Of a stretch of DNA of 64,000 nucleotides, positions 8,790 to 19,637 are shown one piece after another. The notes beneath the pieces were generated by a model. The model ran no database searches, was not told the origin of the DNA, and was given only the letters and a program-made list of their open reading frames with translations. Location: NCBI RefSeq assembly GCF_026262505.1, contig NC_067205.1, positions 2,976,001 through 3,040,000 of the forward strand, given 5' to 3'. Position 1 is the stretch's first letter; each line of letters starts with the position of its first letter. Both the position numbers and the translations under genes were made by a program. This stretch comes from Trichomonas vaginalis G3. Lineage: Eukaryota > Parabasalia > Trichomonadida > Trichomonadidae.

Positions 8790-11700
8790 CTATTTTCTCT
8801 CTTCCCAAACTTTCATATTTGATCTAACCTGTTCTACAACGTCATCCATTCCTCCAACGATCTGGGAAGCAATATCGAATAGAGGCAAGCAGACATTTTT
8901 ATAGAAACCTAATTGCGATGCAGCCTTATTTAAGTGCTCTCTGTCATTCATTGGACTAGAATACGCCATTCCATTTGCTCTCTCCAAGTCTCCCTGTCTG
9001 AAGAATTCTTCGCAAAGAATGGCGCACCATCTGTCAGCCGTTTCGAACTTTCTTGCCACGTTACTTATGTCAGCAATTTTGATCAAAAGACACATCACGA
9101 GCAGTCGGTTCTCTTGGCTTGTGAACCATTCAGAATGGGAACCAAGCAGTTTCTTGGCCCGATCAATGAAGATGAAATGTTGTGCCATATCTGTGCTTAG
9201 GATCAATTCAATGAAGTACTGCCACATTCTTTGTATCTCTTTCTCCTTAATGTGCGAGAAAATGTTGCACTCCTCCCTTGTGATGATGCCGATTGAGACA
9301 GAGCAGTGGTGAGTCTCCATGACTGACTGGTTCTTAAACAAAATTCCGAGAGGAGTCTGAGCATTGATGTTGTACGTGTTGCTAAATCCATCGTGGTTCG
9401 CATCGTGGCACAAACTTGCAACTAAAAGTGACAAAATTTCGAATTTTGTCAGAATTTTGTCCAAACCAGTTTTGATGATTAGAACTGCAATAAATTGTGT
9501 TACATCTACAGCATGCATCCAATTGTGGTAAGGAACGACATTATAGCTGTCTCTCAAGTTGTGCAAGAAGTGATACATCGTTTCTGCGTTTATCTTAAAC
9601 TCGTCCAAAAGGGTGAAATAGTTGAACAAACTGAAAACGATCTTGAAGAATCCGATGCCTTTGTATATCTCTGGGTTGTAATCAAATGAGAAAATAGAAT
9701 TGGACTCCTCATTTGTCAGAGAGAGCTTCTGTGGTATTTGTGTGAGTTTCCTTTCATTCGGATTCAGCCAAGTTTGGATCTCAACTTCGCTGGAGTTCAT
9801 CTGAGCGATTGATTTGAGTTTCGTCCTTTCGAGCGAAATAGATAAGAAGACTGAGTAAGACTCGAGAAGTCTTAGATCATCAATCGAAAACTTCTGTTGG
9901 TTCTTCTTCCACTGCATCAAAACAACGCCGTATGTTGATTTGTCAGAACCAAGAATTGGCGTAACCATCAGTGACTTTTCTGGCTGTTTTTCGTCGTTCT
10001 CTACAATTCCAGTTTTGATGTTGAGAGCTTTCTCAATGACTTGCTTCTTCATGCTCTCGTTTGAATTGACTTCTTCCTCGTTTGAGTCCTTTCCAGCCAT
10101 TAGACGTTTGATGATCAGTTTCTTCACTCCAAGCGAGTTCTCATCGTCTTCCTTCTTCTTCTTCTCTTCGTACAGCTCGACCTTTGTCTGTATGTCTTCG
10201 TCGACAACAACTGGTTTCGCTGATATTCCTTCATCTTCGTATAGATAAAGCTCTGCTGTGACAGCTCCAATTACCTGCCTCGTATTCTTGATGATGTCTT
10301 CCAGGATCTTCTTGATAGCCTGCGTCTGCGTGACTGAAACAGAAAGATCCATGAATGTCTTAAGTTGGACACTGAGTTCGATTGATGCTCTGTACAGTTG
10401 GGCATTTTCTAGAGAGATTCCTGTGAAGACATTGAAGATCTGTATGAGTTTCACGTCTTCCTCTGTAAATGTTCCATCGAGTTTGTTGATCATCTCTGTC
10501 ACTCCTCTGACATTTCCTTTGTGGTCGAAAATTGGCACACACAGAAGTGTCAGAGTCCTGTATCCAGTCTTCAAGTCCGTCGCTCTGTTGAATCTCGGGT
10601 CCTCGTACGCGTCCTTGATGTTGAGAATCTCTCCTGTCGTTGCAGTGTATCCGACAATTCCAGCGTTGAACGGAATTTCGATTGCGTTCTTGAGGCCTCC
10701 AGTGAATGTTGTGATCAATTTGTCCTTCGCCTCGTTCGCCATGAAGAGGGAGCACCTGTCGGCCTTGACTAGGTCGCACGCGCGAGACATAATCTTCGGA
10801 ATCAGAGAGTCAATCTGTAAATCGCCTGAGAGGATCTCAGCAACTTCAAGGAGGCTGCGGAGTCTCTTCTGCTGGCGGATGGCATCCTCGAGGTCATGGT
10901 GGTTCTTCTCTGCAACAAACGCGCTGTTGAGTGAGGCAATGATGTAAGGAATGATGCGGGACAAGATTTTTTCGTCGTTGTCTGTGAAAAATTGAGGATT
11001 GCGTTTGCCACGAAGGACAACGGCATAGACATACCTATTATCTGGATCGCGAACAGGAATCGATAAAACAGAGTAATCGCCATTGCCATCGGCTTTTTCG
11101 ACGTAGGCAGAGTGAATCCTGGCGGTAACACATGAAATCGGGACTTCGTGCCTTAGAGAATAGCCGGCAATGCCTAGCTCGGAAAGAGGAACAGTGACAG
11201 GATAATCTGAGGACATTGTGAATGTAACAAACTGGTTATCTTGGCTATTGTATCGCCATATCTCCGCCCTGCGGCAGAAAAAGAGCTTTGTGAGTTTTTC
11301 CGTAATCAATTGAACAAATTGCTTAAGTCTGCAGGTTTGAATTAGTTCTGAGGCGAATGTATCATCTAAAAGTGGTTGAAATAACCATCGAGAGTATAAC
11401 TTACACTTGTTTTGGAAATATTCTGCAAATTTAATATCATTATCGTTGAATAGTGGAGATTCTTTGCTGCGGATTACTTCAATAACGGCTTTAACATTGT
11501 TTGAGAAATCAAACAACGGAAAAGCAAGTATGTGCGAGTCTTTCTTTATCTGGGCTGATTCATTTAAAGGATTGAAAGAAGCATACTCAGAAGCAATTGG
11601 AATGTTCACAATTTCACGAGTAAACTGAGTATACCCGGCAATTCCAGTTCCATGAGGAAAACTTGTTGTATTGGATGGACAATAGAGAACTTTAACTGAT

Positions 11701-12218
11701 GAAATATCATGAAAATATAAAACTTGGTCAGCAAGAAAATAAATTTGGAGAGTGGATTCTACAAGCTTGTGTAAAGCAACACTTGCAGAAGAAGATGCAA
11801 TTTTATCGAATGTTTCTTCCATTTTGAGGTGTAATTGAAGATTTTGGCTATTTTGTTGCGTTTTTTGGCGATCATCAAATAGGCCAATGGGTGGTAAGGC
11901 ATTATCGGGCTGATACCTACCCCCGATAGCGGTGTGCGCACGTGATTGTCGTTGGGCGGTCAAAGCAAATGTTGGGGATTCTTTTGTTTGAGGGCCCTTA
12001 ATCTTTGATATTTTCTCCTGACGTTTCCTTGATATTTTTCGAGATAAATAAGGTGCAAATTGATCAACAGGTTGAGGAGGAGGGTTCGTATCATCATATA
12101 AATTTACTAAAGGATGAGTTTCGGTAATAACAACTGATGATATTGGGTTGAGCGAAATTAGCTCATTAACAAGTGATTTCTTTTCTCCTGCTTTCCCAAT
12201 TTGCTTCACAACTTTCAT
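8790..12218 (-). CDS. Cyclic-nucleotide phosphodiesterase with four GAF-like domains
   Basis: It hydrolyses cAMP and/or cGMP to the 5'-monophosphate, and the GAF domains probably make it responsive to a cyclic nucleotide. Of 1,142 residues, a basic low-complexity N-terminus (1-130) is followed by GAF-like domains at about 136-276, 290-430, 455-610 and 615-800; the third is the most typical and has the NKxDxxFxxxD motif as NKLDGTFTEED. The fourth is split by an acidic/lysine-rich insert (KKKKEDDEN). The class I catalytic domain covers about 830-1140, with the metal ligands in YHNWMHAVD, LCHDANHDGFSNT and IADISN, matching the PDE signature HDxxHxGxxN. No membrane segment is seen. Four GAF units are more than the usual two of animal PDE2/5/6/10/11. 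The start is the first ATG, with 224 bp to the divergent gene at 12443, so the two may share a promoter region. Confidence 0.93.
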   Translation of the reverse strand: MKVVKQIGKAGEKKSLVNELISLNPISSVVITETHPLVNLYDDTNPPPQPVDQFAPYLSRKISRKRQEKISKIKGPQTKESPTFALTAQRQSRAHTAIGGRYQPDNALPPIGLFDDRQKTQQNSQNLQLHLKMEETFDKIASSSASVALHKLVESTLQIYFLADQVLYFHDISSVKVLYCPSNTTSFPHGTGIAGYTQFTREIVNIPIASEYASFNPLNESAQIKKDSHILAFPLFDFSNNVKAVIEVIRSKESPLFNDNDIKFAEYFQNKCKLYSRWLFQPLLDDTFASELIQTCRLKQFVQLITEKLTKLFFCRRAEIWRYNSQDNQFVTFTMSSDYPVTVPLSELGIAGYSLRHEVPISCVTARIHSAYVEKADGNGDYSVLSIPVRDPDNRYVYAVVLRGKRNPQFFTDNDEKILSRIIPYIIASLNSAFVAEKNHHDLEDAIRQQKRLRSLLEVAEILSGDLQIDSLIPKIMSRACDLVKADRCSLFMANEAKDKLITTFTGGLKNAIEIPFNAGIVGYTATTGEILNIKDAYEDPRFNRATDLKTGYRTLTLLCVPIFDHKGNVRGVTEMINKLDGTFTEEDVKLIQIFNVFTGISLENAQLYRASIELSVQLKTFMDLSVSVTQTQAIKKILEDIIKNTRQVIGAVTAELYLYEDEGISAKPVVVDEDIQTKVELYEEKKKKEDDENSLGVKKLIIKRLMAGKDSNEEEVNSNESMKKQVIEKALNIKTGIVENDEKQPEKSLMVTPILGSDKSTYGVVLMQWKKNQQKFSIDDLRLLESYSVFLSISLERTKLKSIAQMNSSEVEIQTWLNPNERKLTQIPQKLSLTNEESNSIFSFDYNPEIYKGIGFFKIVFSLFNYFTLLDEFKINAETMYHFLHNLRDSYNVVPYHNWMHAVDVTQFIAVLIIKTGLDKILTKFEILSLLVASLCHDANHDGFSNTYNINAQTPLGILFKNQSVMETHHCSVSIGIITREECNIFSHIKEKEIQRMWQYFIELILSTDMAQHFIFIDRAKKLLGSHSEWFTSQENRLLVMCLLIKIADISNVARKFETADRWCAILCEEFFRQGDLERANGMAYSSPMNDREHLNKAASQLGFYKNVCLPLFDIASQIVGGMDDVVEQVRSNMKVWEERK

Positions 12219-12400
12219 AGCTTTTTTCTCTTAAATTTTTTGTAAACTTTTCAAAAAATCATTAAGAAATACGTTATTTTCAATTTCAACTCTTTTTGAT
12301 TATTATCCAAATAGTGAAATAAGAGAGTGAAAATTCTTTACTCTGAAATTTTCGTAAAGTATTCAATTTATAGTGAAAATAAAATCTTTTAGGAGGAAAT

Positions 12401-12413
12401 AAAAAGTGACAAA
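12401..12413 (+). promoter_or_regulatory. AAAAGTGAC motif upstream of the 12443 gene
   Basis: AAAAAGTGACAAA lies 30 bases before the ATG. The same core, in the same orientation relative to the gene, is found before the genes starting at 47235 and 63609. It is a candidate promoter element only. Confidence 0.3.
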
Positions 12414-12442
12414 GGGAAGTAACTTCTAAATAATTAATCATA

Positions 12443-13618
12443 ATGGACAAAATCAGAGGATACATCTCATCCCTTAGTGAACTATTTCAACAATTAATAT
12501 TAGAAAGGAAAAATCCACCTGATGATCTGCTATTAAATACAAAAACAAAAGGCCAATATTTAGCTGCTTCTTTCAAATATGCACCAGAGCTAGCAACAAA
12601 CGAGCAAGTATTAGAAATCCTTGGATTGTATGCAGCACCATCAATTGGTGAGCATTCATTGATATTTCCAACAACGTCAAAATTAGTCGAACTATGTTTA
12701 AAGAATTTATCATCAACGACTCTAATAGATATGTGGAATAAGACAAATGATATAGGATTATGTTCATTCATCATTAATTCAACCGAAATTCCCCCAGATT
12801 TACTATTCGGGAAAATTATTTCGTGGATTGATGAGCCATCAAATGACACAACGTTCTATGCTCATTTTGTAAACATCATCAAGACTCCTACTGCATGCGT
12901 TGTTCCCAATTCAGCGGTACTCCAAATTATTCCTTTTCTAGTTGATGCATCTCCAATCAGATCATCGTTAGCGACACTTGTTCTGAATTCTTTCTCAGCC
13001 ATCAACAAAGAATCAGCTGATCTTATTACGTCAAGTTGGCTCCAAACAGAACACAGGTCAATCCACGCAGCAATGAACTGCAGGACAATTCTTTCAAAAG
13101 CTCCATCAGCCTCACTTAACTACGCTGCTACTTTGTGCCTGGAATTCCCAGTTTTATTTTGCATTTTGCCACCTTCGGTAAAAGGCTACAAATTCTTGGC
13201 AAAACTGACTTTACACCGCGTCCAATCTCTTTACAAAGAGAGTTACAGACAGTTTCTTGAGATGTGTGAGAGATCTGTTCGAAAGATTTCTGATGAAGTT
13301 TACGAACCTCTTTCCCTGCTTGATTCAGCAATGACAGGAGATTGTTTGGACATATACAGACTGTTTCAAACAGATTTGACGCTGGATTTCAAAGCGGCAA
13401 CAGCGATGTTCGCCAGATACAGCAACTGGAAAGATGGAAAGGAGATTCCGATAGAGTTGAGAAAAGAAATGCTAAAGGTTCTCAATTCTCCAACTGAATC
13501 ACACTTTGAAACAAAACCAAGAGAGATTCCAATTGAAAATATTATTAGTGCTAGCGAAAAAGTGAATCAAAAAAGCATCCTAGCTCTAAGAAATGCTATA
13601 ACCAACCCTATTATATAA
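12443..13618 (+). CDS. Unknown helical repeat-like protein
   Basis: A 391-residue protein with no recognised motif. The sequence reads as successive amphipathic helices (LSELFQQLILERK, KLVELCLKNLSSTTLIDMW, LFGKIISWID, LATLVLNSFSAIN), which suggests a HEAT/ARM-type solenoid, ending in a basic tail. There is no signal peptide, membrane segment or cysteine cluster. The ATG at 12443 is the first in frame and follows stop-rich spacer. It is divergent from the phosphodiesterase gene. A scaffold or transport role would be a guess. Confidence 0.72.
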   Translation: MDKIRGYISSLSELFQQLILERKNPPDDLLLNTKTKGQYLAASFKYAPELATNEQVLEILGLYAAPSIGEHSLIFPTTSKLVELCLKNLSSTTLIDMWNKTNDIGLCSFIINSTEIPPDLLFGKIISWIDEPSNDTTFYAHFVNIIKTPTACVVPNSAVLQIIPFLVDASPIRSSLATLVLNSFSAINKESADLITSSWLQTEHRSIHAAMNCRTILSKAPSASLNYAATLCLEFPVLFCILPPSVKGYKFLAKLTLHRVQSLYKESYRQFLEMCERSVRKISDEVYEPLSLLDSAMTGDCLDIYRLFQTDLTLDFKAATAMFARYSNWKDGKEIPIELRKEMLKVLNSPTESHFETKPREIPIENIISASEKVNQKSILALRNAITNPII

Positions 13619-14124
13619 TAGACACCATTTGATTCAAAAAAAAAGATTGAATTAGCATTTAAAGATTTTGAAAATCTTGCAATGTTGAAAGATAAAATGA
13701 ATTTATTTTTAGATTTTTTTTAAAGGTACAGTCACTCATTAACCTTAAAATTAAAAAAATCTAGCGTATTTTTATGCGTCCAATCTCCCTATGTATTTTA
13801 TTTAAAAAGCCTTCAATGGGACATTGCAACAAAACATAGCCATCTATACTTTCTCAATGCATATTGATTCGGATGAACCCTCTTCGGGCTGATTATATTT
13901 TGCAATTTCAGTAAATGTCGTTAAAAACCATTCACAGTAATAAGATAGTTTCTAAGATGATTAAAACAATGAATCACGTTTTCAGAAGCATACATTAAAA
14001 AATGAAATTTCGACTCCATGGTATCCAGCCAAAATTTTTGTTAGATAATCATGGTAAATACACAGTTGAAATATGCAGTAATTCGGCTAATACAATTTTT
14101 CTGTAGAGATTAAATTGCGATATT
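13619..14124. other. Host spacer before the Polinton
   Basis: AT-rich spacer with no credible gene, RNA or repeat. Its last six bases, GATATT at 14119-14124, are the left copy of the Polinton target duplication. Confidence 0.6.
14119..14124. repeat. 6-bp target site duplication, left copy
   Basis: GATATT, matched by 33769-33774. Confidence 0.85.
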
Positions 14125-14388
14125 AGTAGTATATGTGGATGGGTTGTGTGACTTTTTTTGTAAACGTAAGAATTCATACAATATTGAACGATTTTGTATC
14201 ATTTTTTTTAACATATGAAGTAAAAAATGTATGATTCTTACGGTTTTTATTCTTACGTTTTTGAATAAATCAGGATTTAAAAAATTTTGTAAACGTAAGA
14301 CATTTACACTCAGCCCATACATAATGAAATAAAAGAAGTTATATATAGATGATGTCAGATATTCCGCGATTAATTAATTATTGTTGAA
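14125..14388 (+). repeat. Left terminal inverted repeat of the Polinton
   Basis: About 264 bp that match the complement of 33505-33768 with a dozen or so differences. Similarity fades after GCGATTAATTAATTATTGTTGAA. The repeat contains two internal copies of a TACGTTT-type motif (GTAAACGTAAG) around a short inverted region. Confidence 0.85.
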
Positions 14389-14505
14389 AATAAAGATTGA
14401 GTTCAACATTGAACTTTAAGAAACTAATGATTATCATGAATGAAAAATAAACTTTAAAAATTCATATCTTACAGTTCTGAATAATTTATTTTTATTTTGT
14501 ATGAA

Positions 14506-15606
14506 ATGAGCGTCAAAACTAACAATGTTAAAAATTTAGGATTCACAAACGAGGAAATAAAGGATATATTAGAGGAGGCGGGTTATGAAGTTGATAAATA
14601 TTATTTAAGAAATTGTAAAAAATTCGCGGAGTTTTTAAATGAATTTGGTTATGATGGAAAAATGAATAAAGATGATGTTATAAATTTCTTATATCCCACA
14701 TCTAAAGAAGAAAAACCTAAAGAACCTGATGTTTTCCCTGAATATTATGAAGAACGAATTAAAGATGATGAATATTATAACGATGAGATTGAGAAATTGG
14801 AACAATTAAGAAATGAAATAGATGAAAGAATTAGTGAATTGAGAAATGCTGAGAATGAAGTAGAGGGTTTAATGAATATCCCAGCTTCAGAATCAGAAGT
14901 TCAAAAATCACATGAGGAAAGATATAAAAATTACTTTTTGGAATCTACTAAAAATTTATTAGATGGTGATATTGACGAAACACTTTCAGAAGAAGGCACA
15001 AAATTTATTCATAAACATAAGCTTCAGTTTATTGACGATGGAGATTATCCATGTATATTACTTTCACCACCTCTCGATTCTGAGAAATTCAAAAAAGCAC
15101 TGAAAAATGTAACATATGCAACTAATACGATTAAGAAAGAAGATCATGATATTTACACAAATTATTATTTAAATAAATGCACAGGTGTTGATAAAGTTTT
15201 TGATTTGTTAGATAAAATATCAAAAGAAACAATTGGTACATATAAAATTTTATGCGATTGTGGTTTCATTATTGAAGATACCAATAATGTTTCATATGAA
15301 AGAACAGCACCGAAGGAAGACGAAGTGGAAAGGTCTATACCATTCGTTATTAAGAACATAAAAGATATGAAAACTTATAAACATTATATTTATTCATTTA
15401 TTTCAGAAAAAATGGAAGCAACCCATAAAACATCTTCTCATCATTTTATAGCTATTCATACATTCCTTTTCAAAGTTGTGAAATTAAATAAGACAGGAAT
15501 TAGATTTAATGTATCAGGGTACGCATTCTTGAGTAAATTAAAATGTATTCGTCACGTCGCAGATGATAAAAATTTATGTGTTCTTAATTCATTTTATGGG
15601 CTTTAA
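14506..15606 (+). CDS. Polinton ORF of unknown function, first gene
   Basis: About 366 residues if started at the ATG of MSVKTNN, which follows the AT motif shared by other genes of this element. The N-terminal 70 residues look like a small helical domain (LGFTNEEIKDILEEAGYEV). An acidic coiled-coil stretch follows (IEKLEQLRNEIDERISELRN) and then a mixed region with a few cysteines. Its place directly before the polymerase would suit a replication accessory or terminal-protein role, but nothing in the sequence proves that. Confidence 0.6.
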   Translation: MSVKTNNVKNLGFTNEEIKDILEEAGYEVDKYYLRNCKKFAEFLNEFGYDGKMNKDDVINFLYPTSKEEKPKEPDVFPEYYEERIKDDEYYNDEIEKLEQLRNEIDERISELRNAENEVEGLMNIPASESEVQKSHEERYKNYFLESTKNLLDGDIDETLSEEGTKFIHKHKLQFIDDGDYPCILLSPPLDSEKFKKALKNVTYATNTIKKEDHDIYTNYYLNKCTGVDKVFDLLDKISKETIGTYKILCDCGFIIEDTNNVSYERTAPKEDEVERSIPFVIKNIKDMKTYKHYIYSFISEKMEATHKTSSHHFIAIHTFLFKVVKLNKTGIRFNVSGYAFLSKLKCIRHVADDKNLCVLNSFYGL

Positions 15607-15647
15607 AAAATAAATTTTATTTTTATTTATTTTTTATTCTTACATAA

Positions 15648-18600
15648 ATGAACAAAAACGGAACAGCTAAAATGAATGATAATCAAATAAGAGCCGAAGG
15701 TAGAAGGTTATTTAAACGCTTCTATAACATTCCTGATGGTGTTAATCCTAAAACTCGTAGAAGTTATTTAAATGAAGCAATAGATTCATATGAAGGGTTT
15801 GACATTTCATCAGAAAGTGAGAGATTAGCGAGAATGTTAAATGTTAATATTGATTTCTATTATTGTGATCCTCAACCAGAAGACGTGGACATAAATAAGG
15901 TAGACTTTCCATTAGTGGATTCAATAATGATAGATCCAGAATTTGAAACAGTAAATATTTTATTAACACAGAGTCCATGTGGAAAACTTCACGCTGACAG
16001 AATAACAGACGTTGAAGCACTCACCGGCTATAGAGTTTGTCCATATTGTAAAGAAGAAGTTTATTCTATCCGTGATGATCCAGAAAGGAAAAACCAAAGA
16101 AGATTTTTAAAGCATTGTGAGAAATGTAAAGAAAATAATGGAAGATTAATTCAAGACGTTCAGTTGCAAAAGACACAGCAACCATATGCACCACATATTA
16201 CGAAACAGAAGATATATCAGTGGTTATTAGCTCATAATTTGCAGGAATATTATCAACCGACAAGATATTATATTACTTTTGACTTCGAAACATTAGAGAC
16301 TAAAGAAGAATTACAACTTTCTGAGTGTGCAACTTTGAACGCTTACTTAAAACCATTCATGGTATCATCAACGGTTAAATTAAATGATAAAACATATACG
16401 AGGAATTTTTGCTTAACTTCGAGTGATTCTTTTATTTCTGATTGGATTGAGTTTTTATTTTCAACCTGTTCATTAGTTGCTAAATCAAATATTGAACAAT
16501 ATGAAGAATTAATGAAGTCGCAAACATTAAATGAAAAACAGAAGGAAGCATTTAAAGAACTTCTAGATGAGGAATTCAATAAAGTGAATATCATAGGTTT
16601 TAATTCGGGAAAGTTTGATTTAAATTTAATTCTTCGTGATTTAAACACTGCAAAATGGAAAATAAAATCAATGCTGGGTTCTTCTTCACAATTTAAGCAA
16701 ATCATTGTAAAGAAAACAAACGTCCATATGAATTGAGATTTATTGACATCAGAAATTATATAGCGGGTGGGACATTAGACCAATTCACTCAAGATTTCGG
16801 AAACAATAAATCACGTGTTAAATCCTTTTTCCCTTATCAATTCATCACATGGGAAAATTACGAAGAAGAATTATATAAAAGGAACCATTCACGAAGATTC
16901 ATTTTATTCAGCATTAACACAAGAAACAATATCCGATTCAGATTATCAAATATATCTCAATGATGCTAAAAATTTAAGAATAGATTAGAATATTTTATTC
17001 ATTATTGCAATAAAGATGTTGAAATTATGATTGACCCAATTGATAAAATTATTGAAGAAACATTTGTTTATAAAATTGACATGCTTCATAATCTTTCTTT
17101 ATCATCGAATGCTTCAATGATTCGTTACGCTTAGCATATAAGAACTTCAATCCTAACGAAAATATCCAGAAGAAGAAAATGTGGAATCAAGTTTTGAATT
17201 AACGAAAAAGTATTGGAAATATAAAATTGAATCATATAAGAAACAAGATGAAAAAGCAGAAGAGATACTAAAAATAATGTTTCAATGGATGATTTTCAAT
17301 ACTATCACGATTTAATCCTTTCATCTAAATGCAAAATGTGTGGTAAAGCGTTTACATATGCAAATAAACCAACATTGGATAGAATCGATAATGAAAAACC
17401 ACATACCAAAGAAAATTGTCAGTTAATGTGTTGTTATTGCAATGTCGTAAAATCAAATAAAGATGAAGATGTTCAACGTTTAAGAATCAATTTAAGAAAT
17501 TATGCATTAAAAAATAATTTACCAATGACTTTAGATTCAGTTGAAGCTTATCACATTCTCCGTAATGGAATTACTGGTGGTTATCAAATGTTCAACATCG
17601 TGTAAATCTTAAAGGAATCACGCACATTAATAAACTTTCATATAATCCAGAAACTAAAACTGTATCAAATGAGGACACCACCAACATTATGACTCATTTC
17701 GTTGGAGTTGACTTTAATTCATTATATCCTTCATCATTTTCATCTAATCCTCATGATTTCATTCAATATACTGACCATAAAATGTATATGCCGGGAAGAT
17801 TGAATGGTGTTATCATTTGTGATACAGCAACAAAGAAAGCAAAAGCACTGGGAATAATTAAGAAGAAAAATACTTTATTCGTGGCTGAAGTAAAGGGTCA
17901 CATTGATGAAAAATACATTAATGATTACATAAACTTTTTACCGATAATAAGAAACTTAGATATTATCACAGATGAAAAAACAATTGGCAGTTTTATGTAT
18001 AATTACATGAAATCAAACAATCTACCAGTTGACCAGAAACAGAGAAATTAACTCAGTTAGCATCAACACACAACCAATATCAACCATTTTCTTCTTATTA
18101 TCTTTGGTATCTAATAGACAGATTTCATTTTATCATCGATGATATTCAATCAATTTTAACATTTACGAAAAACACTTGTTTTAATGAATTTGCGAACAAA
18201 TTTATGAACGAAAGACAAAAGGCTGAATTAGAAGGAAATAAAGGAAAAAGTTTATTTTGCAAGATTTCACTTAATGGATCATATGGTTACGATGCAATGA
18301 ATACACAAAATTACGCAAAGACTAAAATAATGAATGCACAGAAGGCACGCGTTGCATGTATGTCAAATAAGTTTAAAAACATAAGAGAAATAGGAAGATA
18401 CATATCAAGTGATGCTTAAAGATAGATTTTATAGATGTGATACATGTTTACAAGAGGCATTCTTCACTTTAGATAATGCTAAATACTGGTATTTGGTTTT
18501 CATTTATGATTTTATGTATAAATGCATGGATGTTAATCGTTTTCATTTCATTGAAGGTGATACTGATTCATCTTATTGGGCAATCGCTGGCGACCAAATC

Positions 18601-19085
18601 TTCCTAACACTCAAGCATTTCAAGCAATTGTTACCGATAAACAATTTTATGATAAAAACATTTTCAAATTCGCACCTTTTGATTTCTTCTGTTTTGATGA
18701 GAAATTTAAACCTAAATTAAAGAATAAAGCTGAAGAAAAAGCACATGAGAAGAAGTTATTGGGTTTAGCAATTGAGAAACAAGGTGATAACATGGTTGCT
18801 TTATGTCCTAAGTGTTATACATCATTCAATGGTTCAATTGATGGAAGTGATTTTAAAAAGATTGCACAAAAAATGAAAGGTATTAGTTTACGACAAAATA
18901 AACAATTAACACCTAAAAATTATTTGGATATAATAAATGATAAAGTGATATTTGATGGTCAGAATATTAATTTACAACTTAAAAATGGGTCAATGACTCG
19001 CTTAACAATTGGTAAGACTGCATTAACAGGAGCACACACTAAGGCTGTATGTTGTGAAAATGGATGTTGTATGCCATTTATTTAA
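15648..19085 (+). pseudogene. Polinton family B DNA polymerase region, broken
   Basis: The protein-primed type DNA polymerase B that copies such elements. Seen in order: a zinc-ribbon-like Cys pair (CPYCKEEV.. CEKC), the exonuclease I motif in FDFETL, exonuclease II in GFNSGKFDLN, an HNH-like cysteine segment, polymerase motif A in VDFNSLYPSSF, motif B in KISLNGSYGY, motif C in EGDTDSSYW and a late Cys pair (CPKC). The region is interrupted about eight times, so it cannot make a full enzyme. The order and motifs match Maverick polymerases. Confidence 0.88.
17330..17480 (+). other. HNH-like zinc segment inside the polymerase region
   Basis: The translation shows CKMCGKAF, LDRIDN, KPHTKENCQLMC and CYCNVVKSNK, the cysteine and histidine pattern of an HNH (His-Me finger) nuclease. 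It sits between the exonuclease and polymerase motifs. It may be an inserted nuclease-like domain or only a zinc-binding insert. Confidence 0.55.
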
Positions 19086-19186
19086 TAAAATACCACAGAA
19101 GAGACAAAAGGAACCGTTAATGATGGTTTTGATACTATGATTCAAAGAGGTGGGCACCCTTAAACATTGATTTTATTTTTATATAA

Positions 19187-19567
19187 ATGGATAACGTAGA
19201 TTTAAAAATTTTAATTGATGATTTAGTATTTAATCAAAATTTTCTTGATTATTGCGATTTAAAATCATATCTCCAAAAATATAATAATAATATAACGGGT
19301 GATGATATGGATTATTATTATCCATATTATAAAAATGAAATTTTGAAATATCATGATAAAATAATTTCTAAAATTAAAGACAAAATTAAAAATAATGAAT
19401 ATATAAAGGGAAAAACTAAATCACAGCTTAAACAGTTGAAAGATTTCAAAAATAAAGTATTAACAGAAGAAGATATTGATGAATTATATAATTATATAAT
19501 CCTGAGCCACAAAAACCAAAGCAAAAACAAAAAGGCAAAACACCCAGGTCCTTCAGACCATAAATGA
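19187..19567 (+). CDS. Small Polinton ORF, unknown
   Basis: A 126-residue lysine- and asparagine-rich frame lying between polymerase and integrase and preceded by the element's ATAA-ATG start context. No motif is recognised. It could be the N-terminal part of the following integrase gene or a separate small protein. Confidence 0.4.
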   Translation: MDNVDLKILIDDLVFNQNFLDYCDLKSYLQKYNNNITGDDMDYYYPYYKNEILKYHDKIISKIKDKIKNNEYIKGKTKSQLKQLKDFKNKVLTEEDIDELYNYIILSHKNQSKNKKAKHPGPSDHK

Positions 19568-19637
19568 AGCACAAGCTTTAATTTATGATTCATTAGTTAA
19601 ACCATATTCAGCCCGACTTTTAAATGAAGATCAACTT

